From: Eucalyptus grandis
Taxonomy: Eukaryota; Streptophyta; Magnoliopsida; Myrtales; Myrtaceae
Assembly (NCBI RefSeq): GCF_016545825.1
Contig: NC_052621.1
Span: forward strand, 830,199 to 894,198
DNA: 64,000 nt
Reading direction: 5' to 3'
Made by a program: the position numbers and the translations under genes. Position 1 is the stretch's first letter, and every line of letters begins with the position of its first letter. The notes beneath the pieces are model-generated. The model searched no databases. It saw only the letters and a list, made by a program, of their open reading frames with translations, and had not been told where the DNA came from. Shown here piece after piece: positions 1 through 11,667 of the stretch.

Positions 1-1620
1 AAAAAAAATTTGTTTTTATCAATACTGAACTATTGGTGTTCACGTTAACGATTTTTGATTAAAATTGAACGAATGAACTTAATTGGCAAAACATAATAAG
101 GTTGATGTATTAATTGACACAATTAAAAGATTTAAGACTGATTTAATCGAAATGCAATAAGTTTACGACTTTTTCGACAATTTTGCCCTTGTCCTTGTGG
201 TCCCGATTGGCCGTTGCCAAGCAATTCGATGCAATTAATTACCTAAGTGCTTAATTTCTTAAAAAACCCCAAATTTTATATTCAATCTCAATTATGTCCC
301 GAACTTTTTTTTTTATCTAAAAAAATCATTAATTTTTACTTGGGTCTTAAATCTATATTGCATCTAAATATTGGCATTAATTTTTTTCAAAATTATCCAT
401 ATCAAGAGGTTGTTCTTATTTCATATGAAGGTAAAAGTGTTGATGAAAACATAACTTCTAATAATGAAACCCTAATTGGCCCTAATATTGAAAATTTTGA
501 AGAAATTAGCGGCAAGCGGCAAAGTTTGGATGCGGGGTAGAATAGCGACTAAAACGAAAGTTTGTGACTTTTTAAGACAAAAAAATGTGTGGGACATAAT
601 TTGAATTGGACCGAAAATTGAGAGTTTTTTTAGGGAATTAAGTAATCGCGAAAGATGTTTTTAATTTGTCATTTTCAAAAAAAAAAAAGTAAAAGCAATT
701 ACATTTTCCAACCCCACCTTGTTTTCTTTTATTAGACTTTTATCGAGAGTAACTTTTCCACTTTCCATAAAAAAAAATATATAAAAATATTAAATCTAAT
801 AATAAAAAACTATGAAAACATGGTCACTTTTTCTTTCTCGAATATTTTATAGAGAAAAAAGAAGTTAAAATACGTACCTCACGGACCCCCAAAAAAAAAG
901 AAAAGAAGAAGAAAAAACACCATTTTGTACGTGTCGACTGGGGATCGAAGTCGAACGGTTGATTAGTCCTACATTTCCAGCAAATACTAGTCGACGCACG
1001 CATGGTTTTGATTAGACCAGTACGGAACACCATCTTTTGCATCGAATCCTTTTTAGGCAAATTGAGCTGTCTATGAGAGTGACAACCCGCCTTTTTAGCT
1101 GGAACGGGGACTCGTGCTCATCTTCTCTACACAATTCACAACAGCCCTTCCTTCCCATCACAACTAGAAACGACAATGATCTAGCCGAGCTAAATACCCG
1201 CCTCCGTCTCAAGAACCGGCACAAAAAAAAAAAAGCCCATATAATTTGGGTCTCCGGCATCCTGAATCTTTTGCGGACGGGAGAGGAAGCGAGAGTAGTC
1301 CTCTCCCCCCGTCCTCGGGTTTGAGAAAATGTTGGGTTTTTGTGGACCTGTACCTCGAGCCCCATAAATCAGAATTGCTCCACGCGATCCTGGTATGTCT
1401 GCATCGGTTCGAAAGTGTAATCGCACATAACACTTGTCTGTTTCGATTATGTGAGAAATTTTTTCTCCTTTTGATCATGGCACCAAGGTGTACAGACGAG
1501 CGCTATGCATGTTCTAATGAAAAATTGCACGACTTGCAAATGAATTAGGATTTGAATCAGTCGAGGGCTGGGTCGACTCGTCATCCCGGGCAGCCTGGCT
1601 CGGTTCGAAATCCCAACAGA
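1..1620. other. Intergenic, AT-rich, no gene seen
   Basis: The stretch is AT-rich with many short A or T runs and only short reading frames that overlap each other on both strands, none resembling a known protein. A B-box-like string (ggttcgaaatccc) at about 1601-1613 has no matching tRNA fold. The segmental duplication of the TDBD genes begins near its right end. Confidence 0.6.
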
Positions 1621-2511
1621 TATATTGGCAATTTCTCCTCTCCTCAGGTGGTTCCGTCAGATCCGGGTAATGTACATGTCCTTATCTAGGAAATGCGGTC
1701 CATTAATAAGGATAGAGGGGCGAATGTATGAACTCGACGTTTTTCCAAGGACGACCGCCAGTTTCCCAGTATTTCTTTTATTCTCTCCCCCAACCCCAAC
1801 CCCACCACACAAAACCCAAACAGCCCAACACCGCAACTTTCCTGTGCACAGCAGTAGCTTTCAGTTCTTTACACCTCTAAAGTGGGATCATTATGCTGAG
1901 TTGCATAAGCTTTAAAGTCTAAAAGGATCTTAGCTAGGACAAAGTTTCTCCATTTTTCACACGGCATAAAGAGTAAGAATCTCTCAAAAAAGGGCTGGTC
2001 CTAACTCGCTGCCATCCGCATAATCTCGCTCGCTCTCCTCTTCTTCCCTCCCTACCGAAATGCCCAAAAGTTCCAACCCAGGCCTTCTATTCTATAGTCA
2101 CAGCCACTGCCTTCAAAGCCCAAACAGAATTCCGGCAACCATATCCAGAACTAGGTACGAAGGCTAATGTACACCTGGACAAAACATCCTCTCCGTCGTA
2201 CACATTGAAACAATCAAAAGCAAAACCCAGATTCGCAAATGCAATCAAAGCACAAACAAAAAAACCTTGCTGTCAGAATCCTGCAGTTCAATGATTTCTC
2301 AAAACAGAAACATGTCGACTCAACCTGACAGCAACTGAAAGGTATTATTCCTTGCTGGCGGAGAAAGGTCCCTTAACGAATTGTCTCAAGCTAAAAAAAT
2401 TTCAAACTGGACGACAGAGTTCAATGAAGTGCAAAGCAAGCATTAAGTTCAAGCATCCTCGAGCACCGCTCTCTACCTCAAGATTCTTCCTCAGGTAGAT
2501 TGCTAATGTCC

Positions 2512-5500
2512 CTAAGCTGATGGAACTAGGTCCTCTGCGTTGTTCTGGTGACGCGCCTGGGCGGCAGCTGAAAATGATGCAGAGAGAACAATAAAAATCT
2601 GTTAACATATAGCTTGTCATTTACAATACTACTAGTGCTAACAAACATAGAAGTACAAACAAAGAAGTGAACATTCCTCTTTTACATTTTCTTTGGCTGA
2701 TTTCACTAACACGCCTATCCTACGACAGGTCGATTTTGATGGAACATGATTGACTGCAGTTTGAGACAATATGATTGATGCGCTTCTGCATTCAATCAGA
2801 CAAAATAACAGGTGCTTCTTTGGATCATCGCAAAACTAAATGACTTGCTAAGTGCACGTGAACCGATCCACGTGGCAATAGTATGCATATTAAAGCGACA
2901 ACTTATAGTGCGACATTTTAATCAAGGGAGGCGCTAGAGAGGAGTTGGAAATTAAAATGACCTTTCCAAAGGTGAAAGTGTAGCCGACTAACAGCGGAAC
3001 CAGCGACGGTAGGAATTACATGAAAAAGCATATCCTCCGGTGTGTCCCTCAGGACTTGAAAAACTTCGTAGATAGTCTTGCCATTCTCCAAGTAGATGCA
3101 AGCATTTGGATGCCTCGTCCTCCCCCCAGCATGGAGCTCAAATTGGTAGGGACTAATGTACTGCACCGTTCAACATAAAAGATGAGTTATTTTATGAAAC
3201 TTCAATTTATGTGATCTTCTTCTATTATTTTTCCTCTTAAATCTCTCCAGGACCAAATAGAAAAAGACAAAAAATTGGAGTACAATGAATTGCTTACTTC
3301 AGAATTGTGGCATTTATTGCAGCTGCAAAGAATCTTGTGCCCTTTTATAACACCACAAAGCCTTATCTGTGGAACTCCGTACGTCAAGTGTTGAATGATG
3401 AACCATAAAAACTAAAAAAAAAAAAAAACTTTAAAAAGATTTAAGAAATAGCTATATGAGAAATAACTTACATTACGCCTCTTCAATTTGTATTTCACTG
3501 GAGCACCATCAAATATCCCAGTCGATAATAGATTTGGAATGGATGATAGGAATGCGTTAGGGTGAGGCGCACCGATCATCCTTGGCTTCTCCATTTCGAA
3601 ATCATTAGGCTTTTTAGCATTGCTTGCTGAATTCAAATTTCTGTGTGGAGAAGGATGAGCATTTGGCTCAACTACGCCTACTCGACTAGTTGCCTTTGAA
3701 GATTGAGCAGAGTTCTGATTATCAACCATTGCCTCATCATTGGCAGTGACCTTAACTCCTCCAAAAACAATGACATTTCCTCTGTGCTTATAGTTGCAAC
3801 CTAAGGTTCGATAGGCATGGCCTCCACCATTGCGAATCACATACACCGGTATGTTATTCCAATGAGCATTTGACTCAATAATGTTCGTCTGGCTAGTTGC
3901 TCCTAACAATTGAGCATATTTTGGATAGTCTCCAATCGTCCTGTTATAAGTAATGGCTGTGCTAGATGCATGTTTAGCTTCTTCATCAGTTGTGCTAGAA
4001 ACAATGTTCTCCCCAGAGTTGCGACCTAAGGTGAGTCGTAGGTCCAATTCTTCATCCTGAATCACATTGACCGGTGTGTTACTTCCATCCTTAATGTGAG
4101 GTGGACGACCTAAAGACAATAAGGTGCCATAGCACTTATTACAAATACCAGTCCTCAGCAATCTTCCGTCATCGACCTTTCTCAAAAAGCTGTTTGTCGG
4201 CATAGACGTTACATTTTCAGAACCATGAATGTGATTGACTTTTGTCTTTGCAATTTCACAAAGATGGTGAGAGTGCGCTGAGGCATCACCTTGACATGTG
4301 TTCTTGAAATCCTTCCTTCCCGCATTCATACCGTTGGCACCAGATGATGAATCAGCCATGTACAGAAATTGTGAGGGCCTCGATATAAGTTCACCTCGAG
4401 CTTGGCTTGGAATCAACGGATAAATGGAGGCTTTGCCTAATGGATAAACAGTCCGGTGTATAAAATCTGGCCTGCTGATTGCACCTTCAACTGCTTGTTT
4501 CTTGTTGCTCGCCATTCCAGGGGTTACATAATTTAACCACGGATAGACACGCTTCACATATACTCTTGGAGTATAATAGCGCAGCCCAGCATAATTACTG
4601 CATCCATTGTCCTTTGCCGTTGGAAAAAGTTCATTCTCGAAGCTCTAGAAAATAAATGAAATTATTTATTTATTTATTGGGGGACAGATGACTAATTGAC
4701 AAAAAAAAAGAATCTAAGTATCTTAAAAGGAAGAGAAGTGTGTACTGCAAGCGAAAACAAGTATACTTTACCTAGCAGAATGACAACCATTAACTCATGC
4801 ATAGGATGTACACTGCTGAATTGACATAAGGCCCTCATGATAATGCAAGGGCAACTATAGCAATTTCATAGAAATAAATGTCGCTTATGATAGCACAATC
4901 AAAGTAGTCGGACTGTTCACAGCACATCAATATGCCAAATTACAAGCTTCACACACATGCGTTGTGGTTATTAAGGAAATAAGGGAAAGATATTCTTGAA
5001 GCCAGAAGTTCATTTTCTTAAGGATAGCTCACTCATTTTCTTTTGAGCACTTTATTCTTTTTAATTGCACTGGGGCTTGATGTGGAAACTGAAAACTCAT
5101 TTTCTCTTCAGCAAATCCCTAATAAAGAGTTTCTTGAGAAGCCACCATCTTCTTTCTAAACCATTGCCAGGATTCGAAGGGAGATAATTTGATTGTAAAA
5201 AGATCTTCCAGTTTCGTACTTAACTCATCATCAATGAGCTTCCATGTAAGTATGGATATGACTATCATACGTGAGATGGCAGAAAAACTCATCATTCTCA
5301 AAACTCTGAAACATGTTGCACTATTATGATCAATTGTCAAAGGCATCTTGTTAACAAATGTTCTAGGTCGCCAATTAAGCCAACTATGCATAGTAAGTTC
5401 ATATTTTCAGGACACTTGAACCTAGTAAAGTGCAATAAATCTGCACATCACAACAAAATTCAACATGAAAAAGAATGAATAAGCTTTCTTATCCGTCCAA

Positions 5501-7954
5501 AACGAGCTACTTCTTATCTCTGCAAAACAAGCTAAGTGTCCTATGGAAACTGTTAACGACATCCTAATTAGATATCTTTCCTAGCTTATACGAGGGAAAG
5601 AAATTGCAGGTAAAAAAATTGAGAAATGCCAAAAATAGTCGTATCTATTTCCTAAATGCAACATCAGATGCGTAACTGTCACATATAAGCATCAGTTACT
5701 TTAAAGAATAGCAGAAGAGTCATACCATTATCCGTTTTGAGCAGAATATACAAGAATCAACACTTAAATAAGAGAAAAATATGACTTCTTAAGACGAAGA
5801 TATTTGTGGCTTACGTGACCCGCACCTGTCAACTTCGAAAAAAATCTAGAGAGTTCTAGTGTTAGCAAATTTGAATCATGACGAAACTCTGCTAAAGTTG
5901 AGCATTTGAGTATAGACAAGTATTCTCTCCATATTCTCAACCATGTTTCTATATTCTTCCCATGTTCCTAGTCTCTAGCTTTTGATTGACACTGAGGCTT
6001 CGCAAAGGGTGTTCTTCAAACTTGTTTAACAAAGGCAACACCTTACTCTTGATGATGAGTTTACAGTCAACACTGATCCTTCATGGAGAAATGTAAGTTC
6101 GTAGGCAAGACAATCAGTTTTGCTATTTTTACAAATATGGGATCCTCCGTCACACTTGGTCATGCAACCCAGATGCAGATGCACGCTATCATGAAAGTTG
6201 AAAGATTTTCTGACCTTACTGTATTTTAGTTCCCTCTACTGTTTCCCCTTTCTATAGGGAACATGAGTAACACTCATTTTTTAAGTTGTGTTTTCTCAAC
6301 TACAAAGGAATTGGTTAGTCACAGACTTGAATTAGGATCTTCGATGACCAAGAAGCTACGGCGATGTGTGAAGGAGAACTGTGACTATTTGGCGGACTGC
6401 ATAACGTGCTGGTTGCTGTGTTGTCTCATTGGTCCCAACCGCCTTGTGTCTATGATAGAGGTCAAATTCTTCTCTATTCATATGTCACCGCGGTCTCTTA
6501 TGGAAGCTTTTCTACTGTTGCCTGATCTTATAATTGGAAGTACTATAAATACAAGTCCTTTCACGGGACTCAAGCTGAAAGGAATTCTGTGAGTGTATCC
6601 CACTATAGCTATTGTCGTGTTTAACACTATCATACGTTGGTTTTTCCTAGTCATCTTAGGGTATGCACAAACAGACGCAGGGCGAAGCATTGGATGGGAC
6701 AATTCAAGCAGTTTTATGGAAATTGTTCTAAAAATTTGAACTGTTAGAAGAAAGCATGGTCTATTATTTAAATATTCTAACACTTCTCCTTATGCTTAGT
6801 CTGGTCCCTTTGCCTAGTACTAAGCGTGGAAATTTAATGGGAAGGTAAATGGAGTTTGAAAAGATGTGAACTCATTATCTCCTCATTTGATACCATGCGA
6901 GATTTTGTAAGACTATTATCAATTGTTCTAAAAACTTAAACTATTGGAGGAAGGCGTAATCTATTATTTAAATATTCTAACAATACATATGAGTCCTTTC
7001 ATGGGACTTAAGTGGAAGAGAAATTCAGTGCGTTTATCCCACTACAGCTATTGTCGTGTTTAACACTGTCAGAACGTTGGTCTTCCCTAGTCATCCTAGA
7101 GTATGCACAAACAGATCCGAGGCGAAGCATCGGATAAAGACAATTCGAGCAGTTCTCATTATGAGAGGAAGAGAAAGTGGGGAAGTTTTCACAGTTGATG
7201 GATGTCTAACAGGCCTGGCTTTTATCATTGCCCTTAATATAATGCTTGTTCGAGTTAGTAAGACACTCGAACTATCTGAGGCCGGCAGAAAATTGGCATT
7301 TGTACTTGTTCATGAATGTAATCAAGACATAATCTCACATTCTAGGACGTACAACAAAAGATAAAAGGAGCTGAGTAGTCTCATAGGCCTTCAAGAGGAA
7401 TCTTAAGATTTAGTTTTGTGGTGGAAGGAGTCCTAGGCATCTCTCCAGATCTAGAAATGTGCAAAAGCAATTGTTCAGGATCATAAATGATCTTTTTACG
7501 ATTCCGATTCGGTTTGAATTACCATTTTCTACCCTCAAGTCGTGTTATGGCAAAACCTTAGTAGCTAAACTTCCAGTAAGTTTGTAATAAACCGACAATA
7601 TTAATTACAATTACGGATAAAATTGCTCATAGACGAGGCACGTGTCATGCCGAGCAATGGCATCGAAGTATGCTTAAGTATCATAAGAGAATTCAAGTAT
7701 TCCAATTCAGCAGATATGTTTCAAATAACTAGATTAACTGCATATCGTGAGCCTACTGCTTTGAAATCTTGATAAAGTATACATAGCCACGATAAAAAAG
7801 TTGAACTGCAAGGGAAACAAAAGATCAATAGCATAGATCCTTCAATCTACAAGGAAAACGCTTACCGCCAAATATTCAAAACCGCAAGATTGCAGAATTC
7901 GAGAGTAAATTTACAAGAGAAAAGCTTCACTAAGAGTTCAAAGATCGGTACCAT
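2512..7954 (-). CDS. EAR-motif/TDBD (Tify-domain-binding) protein, copy A
   Basis: This is a predicted nuclear corepressor-type adaptor. TDBD domains, known from NINJA/AFP proteins, bind TIFY proteins, and LxLxL EAR motifs recruit TOPLESS; this role is inferred by family. Coding exons on the minus strand are 7952-7954 (ATG only), 3472-4644, 3298-3366, 2962-3160 and 2512-2567, all with GT-AG borders and matching phases, giving 499 aa. The EAR motif LDLRLTL is at about aa 201-207. The TDBD starts near aa 373 (LLSTGIFDGAPVKY) and continues through the Cys cluster CSCNKC and the HAGGRT/ENGKTIY core to HFHLWK. The start was chosen because ATG sits directly before a donor at 7951 and joins in phase to SFENELFPTAKD, which resembles the N-terminus I recall for this family. 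The residue that is Met in copy B (MAKD) is Thr here. The stop comes three codons earlier than in copy B. The first intron is 3.3 kb. No transcript was available, so the start exon is the least certain part. Confidence 0.8.
4921..5530. other. Segment present in unit A only
   Basis: The flanks, about ggactgttc at 4920 and aagtgtcctatggaaactg at 5538, are nearly adjacent in unit B around 19510-19545. The roughly 610 bases between them in unit A have no recognisable domain or terminal repeats, so an insertion in A and a deletion in B cannot be told apart. Confidence 0.65.
6540..7145. repeat. Local direct duplication in the copy A first intron
   Basis: About 240 bases around 6540-6790 recur at about 6880-7140. 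Both contain the strings for cccacta(t/c)agctattgtcgtg and gtatgcacaaacaga, and a shared block (ctattatttaaatattctaac) occurs near 6761 and 6961. Unit B holds only one copy (about 20540-20700), so the duplication followed the A/B split or was lost in B. Confidence 0.75.
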
Positions 7955-8450
7955 TTTTCTTGCTTGAAAGTCTTGCTAGCAAAAGCAAGGTCACCGTTTA
8001 GTCACCTTGAGGTCGTAGTACACTGCGTTAACCACCAAAAAATCATAAGTTTACCGGAATTCTTAGATCTATTAGACGAAAAAGAACAACAATAGCCTAC
8101 CCAAAGAAAAAAAAAAAGAAGAAACGCGCGCGCACATACAAAGGTTAAAACCCGAATAAGACGAACAAGCAACGACTGATGAATTTCAAAGCTTCTAAAG
8201 GTTCGGTCTCCATAGATGCATGCACATTGGCGCACACACGGAAGTCGGCATACTCCAGGTATTTCACATCTTTTCAAAGGAAAAAAGGAGGAAAATAGCA
8301 GACATAAGCAATAAAAACGACATGTCCATAGAGTGAAGTACCTTGGTTGGAAATTAACCGGAGTTGTCGCCTAGCCGGCGGCTCTTTTTTTTCCCTTGAC
8401 ACAGAGATTAGGGCGAGTACTCTTCTGAGGAAAATGGAGGTGAGAAAAGG
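7952..8450 (-). promoter_or_regulatory. Leader exons and proximal promoter of copy A (A1)
   Basis: A probable 5' UTR exon ends at 8342 with the donor CCAAG|GTACTT. A mini-exon at about 7952-7975 follows the acceptor TTTTGCTAG and ends in ATG|GTACC. The UTR donor is conserved at 10652 and 22137, and the ATG|GT arrangement at 10399. The transcription start is not determined; it probably lies a little above 8430. Confidence 0.5.
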
Positions 8451-9741
8451 TTAAAGGTATGACTCTTTTAAATTACTAATGGCAAGGTCTAAGAGTGATT
8501 GCATTACCATCTATGCAATTTCCATTTTCAATTTCACAGCTTGGAAAATCATGCCTAATTAGATGGGTCCATTGTCTCCATTCCTAGAGCCAAATTATGT
8601 ACCAAATATTCACTAGCTGAGTTATGCCTCATAGAAGTCGAGCTGATATTATTAAATTATTGGCAGAGTAAATTTTAGAACAAATCATGATTATAAATTG
8701 TACTAATTGTTTTTTTTTTTACAACACAAATGAAGAATAATTGAATAAATTGCATTTAGCATCGCATGAAAGGAGACCAAATGATATGATGAGTAAACAT
8801 TTTGTTTATTTTTATTTTTTTTTTGAGTTTTTGTATGAATATCATTGTTTTTTAATAGAACTCGCTAAAGAAATTTGAAGGACGTGTTTCGGCAACAAGT
8901 TTCTGTCAAGGAAATTGTATACGCGGAATTATTCTTCAAAAATAATTATTGCTGGGGAATTGTTGGCTTTTTGGATTAGCCCAAACCAGATTGCCTTCCA
9001 AATGTGGCAGAAAACAAAATGAAGGGGTATGGATGGATGGTATGCTCACGTGACTTTCATCATGCACGTAGATAAAGGAACAGAATCCAACCCCATAATT
9101 AATGCCTTCATCGTTCACGTACATGTGAGTTATGTTTAATTACTACCAGGTCTGTTCAGCATCAGTCTTAATTACGAGAATCGGGTAAAGACAGTAACAG
9201 TGACAAATTGGGAAGATTGGAAGCTGCACCAAAAACATGAAATCTTATAATTCCTCGTGTATTTATGTGGATAGTTTTCGAGTAAAATTGAATTAGGGGT
9301 GCTACAATTTCTTTCCCTAGAAGACGAGAGGGCGCTTCTCTGGAGAACTTCAGGAAATTTTTTTAACATATAAAGCAGTTCAACATTATAGTTCATGAAG
9401 ATTGCGAAGTATCAAGAGCCACTAATTAAACACGACTGCTGACCTCAAAGTATAGTTCCAAGATTGACCATTATGATTTTTCGGACAAGAAAATCCATTG
9501 TAGATAAATTTGAACGCATGAGACACTTTTTAATATCGATGCTCAAATAAAACACATGCCAATGGGGGATCCAACTTTAAAACATTTTGCAGTAGAGAGT
9601 CAAAGTTCCTAGTCCACACACATGTAGGTTTCTTAACTACTAAAACAGCTCGTTGTACCTAAAATACAGACAACATTTGCATTTATCAAGCTCATAAGAT
9701 ATGAATAAACCTGAGAAAGATCTGAATGTACTTGTTCATTT

Positions 9742-11665
9742 ATGTTCAAGCCATTATGTTATCTTCCTGGAGATACAACTGAAGAAAAAGGAGCTGTAGA
9801 AAGTCGCATAGGCCTTCAAGAGGAATCTCATAATCTAGTTTCGGAAGGGAAAAGTAGTCGACATCTTTTCAAATCTAGAAATGTGAGAAAGCGATCGTTT
9901 AGGATCATAGACCATCATCTATATTCGTTTCTGACTTGGTTTGAATCACCATTACCTATCCTCAAGTCAGGTGATGAGATAATCCCAGCAAGTTAAGCTT
10001 AAAAAAAATCGCACTAATACCAACCACATTGATTAAACTCTGCTATATACACGATTTGCGGAAGAAATGCTCATGGATGAGGTGCGTGCTTCATGCAACA
10101 CGATGATGTCCCGGTAAGCTTAAGTGTCACGAGACAATTTAAAATGTTTTGTTTCAGTGGATATACATCACATAACTAGATTGACTGCATACCTTTACCC
10201 CACTACTTCAAAATCTTGACTGATTATACATTACCGCGATAAAAAAACTTGAGCCGGAAGGGAAAAATAAAGATCAATAGCATAGATCCTTCGATATGCA
10301 ACCAAATTCTCAACGCCAAAAATTCATGAAAGTGGAATAAGAACTTCAATAGTCAATTCGCAAGGAAAAAACTTCACTGAGAGTTCAAAGACAACTACCA
10401 TTTTTCTTGCTGGTAAGCTAGCAAGCAAAAGTGGCGGGATCGTTTTATTGCCTGGAGCAGGAAGTACACTACGTCAACCACAAAAAATCATAACTTTATT
10501 GTCGTTCTGAAATTTGAGACAGAACTCGGAAAGTGACTCAATGAAAAAGAACAACAAGTAGCCTACCACAAAAAAACTGCGCATCCACGTACAAAGATAA
10601 AAGCTTTTGATCAAACGGACATGATAATAATCCATAGAGTGAATAAGGTACCTTGGTCGGAAATTAACCGGAGTTGTCACCAGTGGGAGTTTTTTTCCCT
10701 CGCTGGATAGATTTGGACGATTGTATTTCTCTAGAGATAACGAAAATGTCTGTGAAATAAATGTAAAAAATATTAGGCCTCTTAAATTACTAATGGCCAA
10801 AGTTTAAGAGTTATTGTGTTACCACCATTTATGAATTTCAATTCGCAGACATTCCTAACTCGGTACAACTTGGATAATTTGGGCCACCCTTCTCGTTTAT
10901 GGAGCCGAATCACTTACCAATTATGTACTACGTGAGCTATGCCTCGTAGGATGTTGAGGTGATATTATTGAATTATTGGTAAAGTAAACTTCAGAACCAA
11001 TCACAATCATAAATAGTACAAGAAAGAAATTTTACAAAAAATTCCATCAATGACATTTAGCATCTTATTTATATAATAGGTCAACATGCTTTACTTGTGT
11101 GTGTGTGTTTTATCATTGCTTTTCAACAAAACTCGTTAAAGAAATTTCTAGGACGAGTTCCAGTAATAAATTTCTATCAAAGAAGGTTTTGTATTTAGAA
11201 TTTTTCAAGCTATAAATGAGATCAAAAAGGCTTTTCTTGTATAACTGATCCATCAATAGATTCTATACTTATTTCTCGGTAAGTTATAATTTTGCGATGG
11301 ACTTAAATATGGCTATTCTAGTTGTCGGAAACTTGATATGGCTATTCAGTACGATGAATAAGAAGACCAAATTTGGTTGCCCTCCAAATATGGCAAAAAC
11401 CGAAATGTACGCATGGTATGCTCACTTGCCTTTCATGCACGCTAACACTGAAGGGAATCTGATCCCATAATTAATGGCACATGTAGCTGTGAGTTAATCT
11501 TAGTTATGAGAAGAGGTAAAGCGGTAATAATGATCTGGACGAAGCTTTCCAACTAAATTGAATTTGGAGTGTTAAATTTCTTTCCTGCCAAGACGAGAGA
11601 GGGCCTCTCTAGAGAACTTCAGGAAACCTTGTCTAAACCATTTAATTTAGAAGTTGAAGCAGTCA
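9742..11665. repeat. Third copy of the TDBD leader/upstream region (A2)
   Basis: This segment repeats about 7380-9360 of unit A, offset by roughly 2.3-2.4 kb. Shared landmarks are taggccttcaagaggaatct at 7384 and 9811, the UTR donor at 8342 and 10652, and the gagaacttcaggaaa block near 9340 and 11610. Homology resumes at about 13490-13740 (gattgccaagta, gagccactaattaaacacg), so a 1.8 kb insertion splits the copy. No coding exon 2-5 set accompanies it. Confidence 0.8.
10399..10652 (-). promoter_or_regulatory. Second candidate leader/start exon for copy A (A2)
   Basis: The minus strand carries a UTR donor CCGACCAAG|GTACCT at 10652, an acceptor CTAG before 10417, and a mini-exon ending in ATG|GTAGTT at 10399, all homologous to the A1 set. 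It lies upstream of the A1 set in the same orientation. A transcript starting here could splice straight to the exon at 4644, keeping the same start codon phase. Use in vivo is unknown. Confidence 0.4.
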
Positions 11666-11667
11666 AT

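Larger units (their letters stand above)
1625..9700. repeat. Segmental duplication unit A
   Basis: This block aligns in the same order with about 15536-23530 (unit B). Examples are the string gggtaatgtacatgtcc near 1665 and 15578, the four coding exons near 2.5-4.6 kb and 17.1-19.2 kb, the segment at 6.24 kb against 20.25 kb, and the leader region at 8.34 kb against 22.13 kb. The offset falls from about 14.6 kb in the gene body to about 13.6 kb upstream because of indels. The largest A-only segment is about 4921-5530. Divergence by eye is substantial, so the event is not recent. Confidence 0.9.

Noticed and set aside
247..540. 97-codon plus-strand frame near the left edge
   Set aside because: AT-rich composition typical of chance frames, no domain and no splice context.
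1595..1625. B-box-like ggttcgaaatccc that might mark a tRNA gene
   Set aside because: No acceptor stem, anticodon arm or A box in the right place could be folded.
6263..7364. Plus-strand frames of 102-109 codons in the first intron of TDBD copy A
   Set aside because: The homologous region of unit B does not keep these frames open, and no domain is recognisable.
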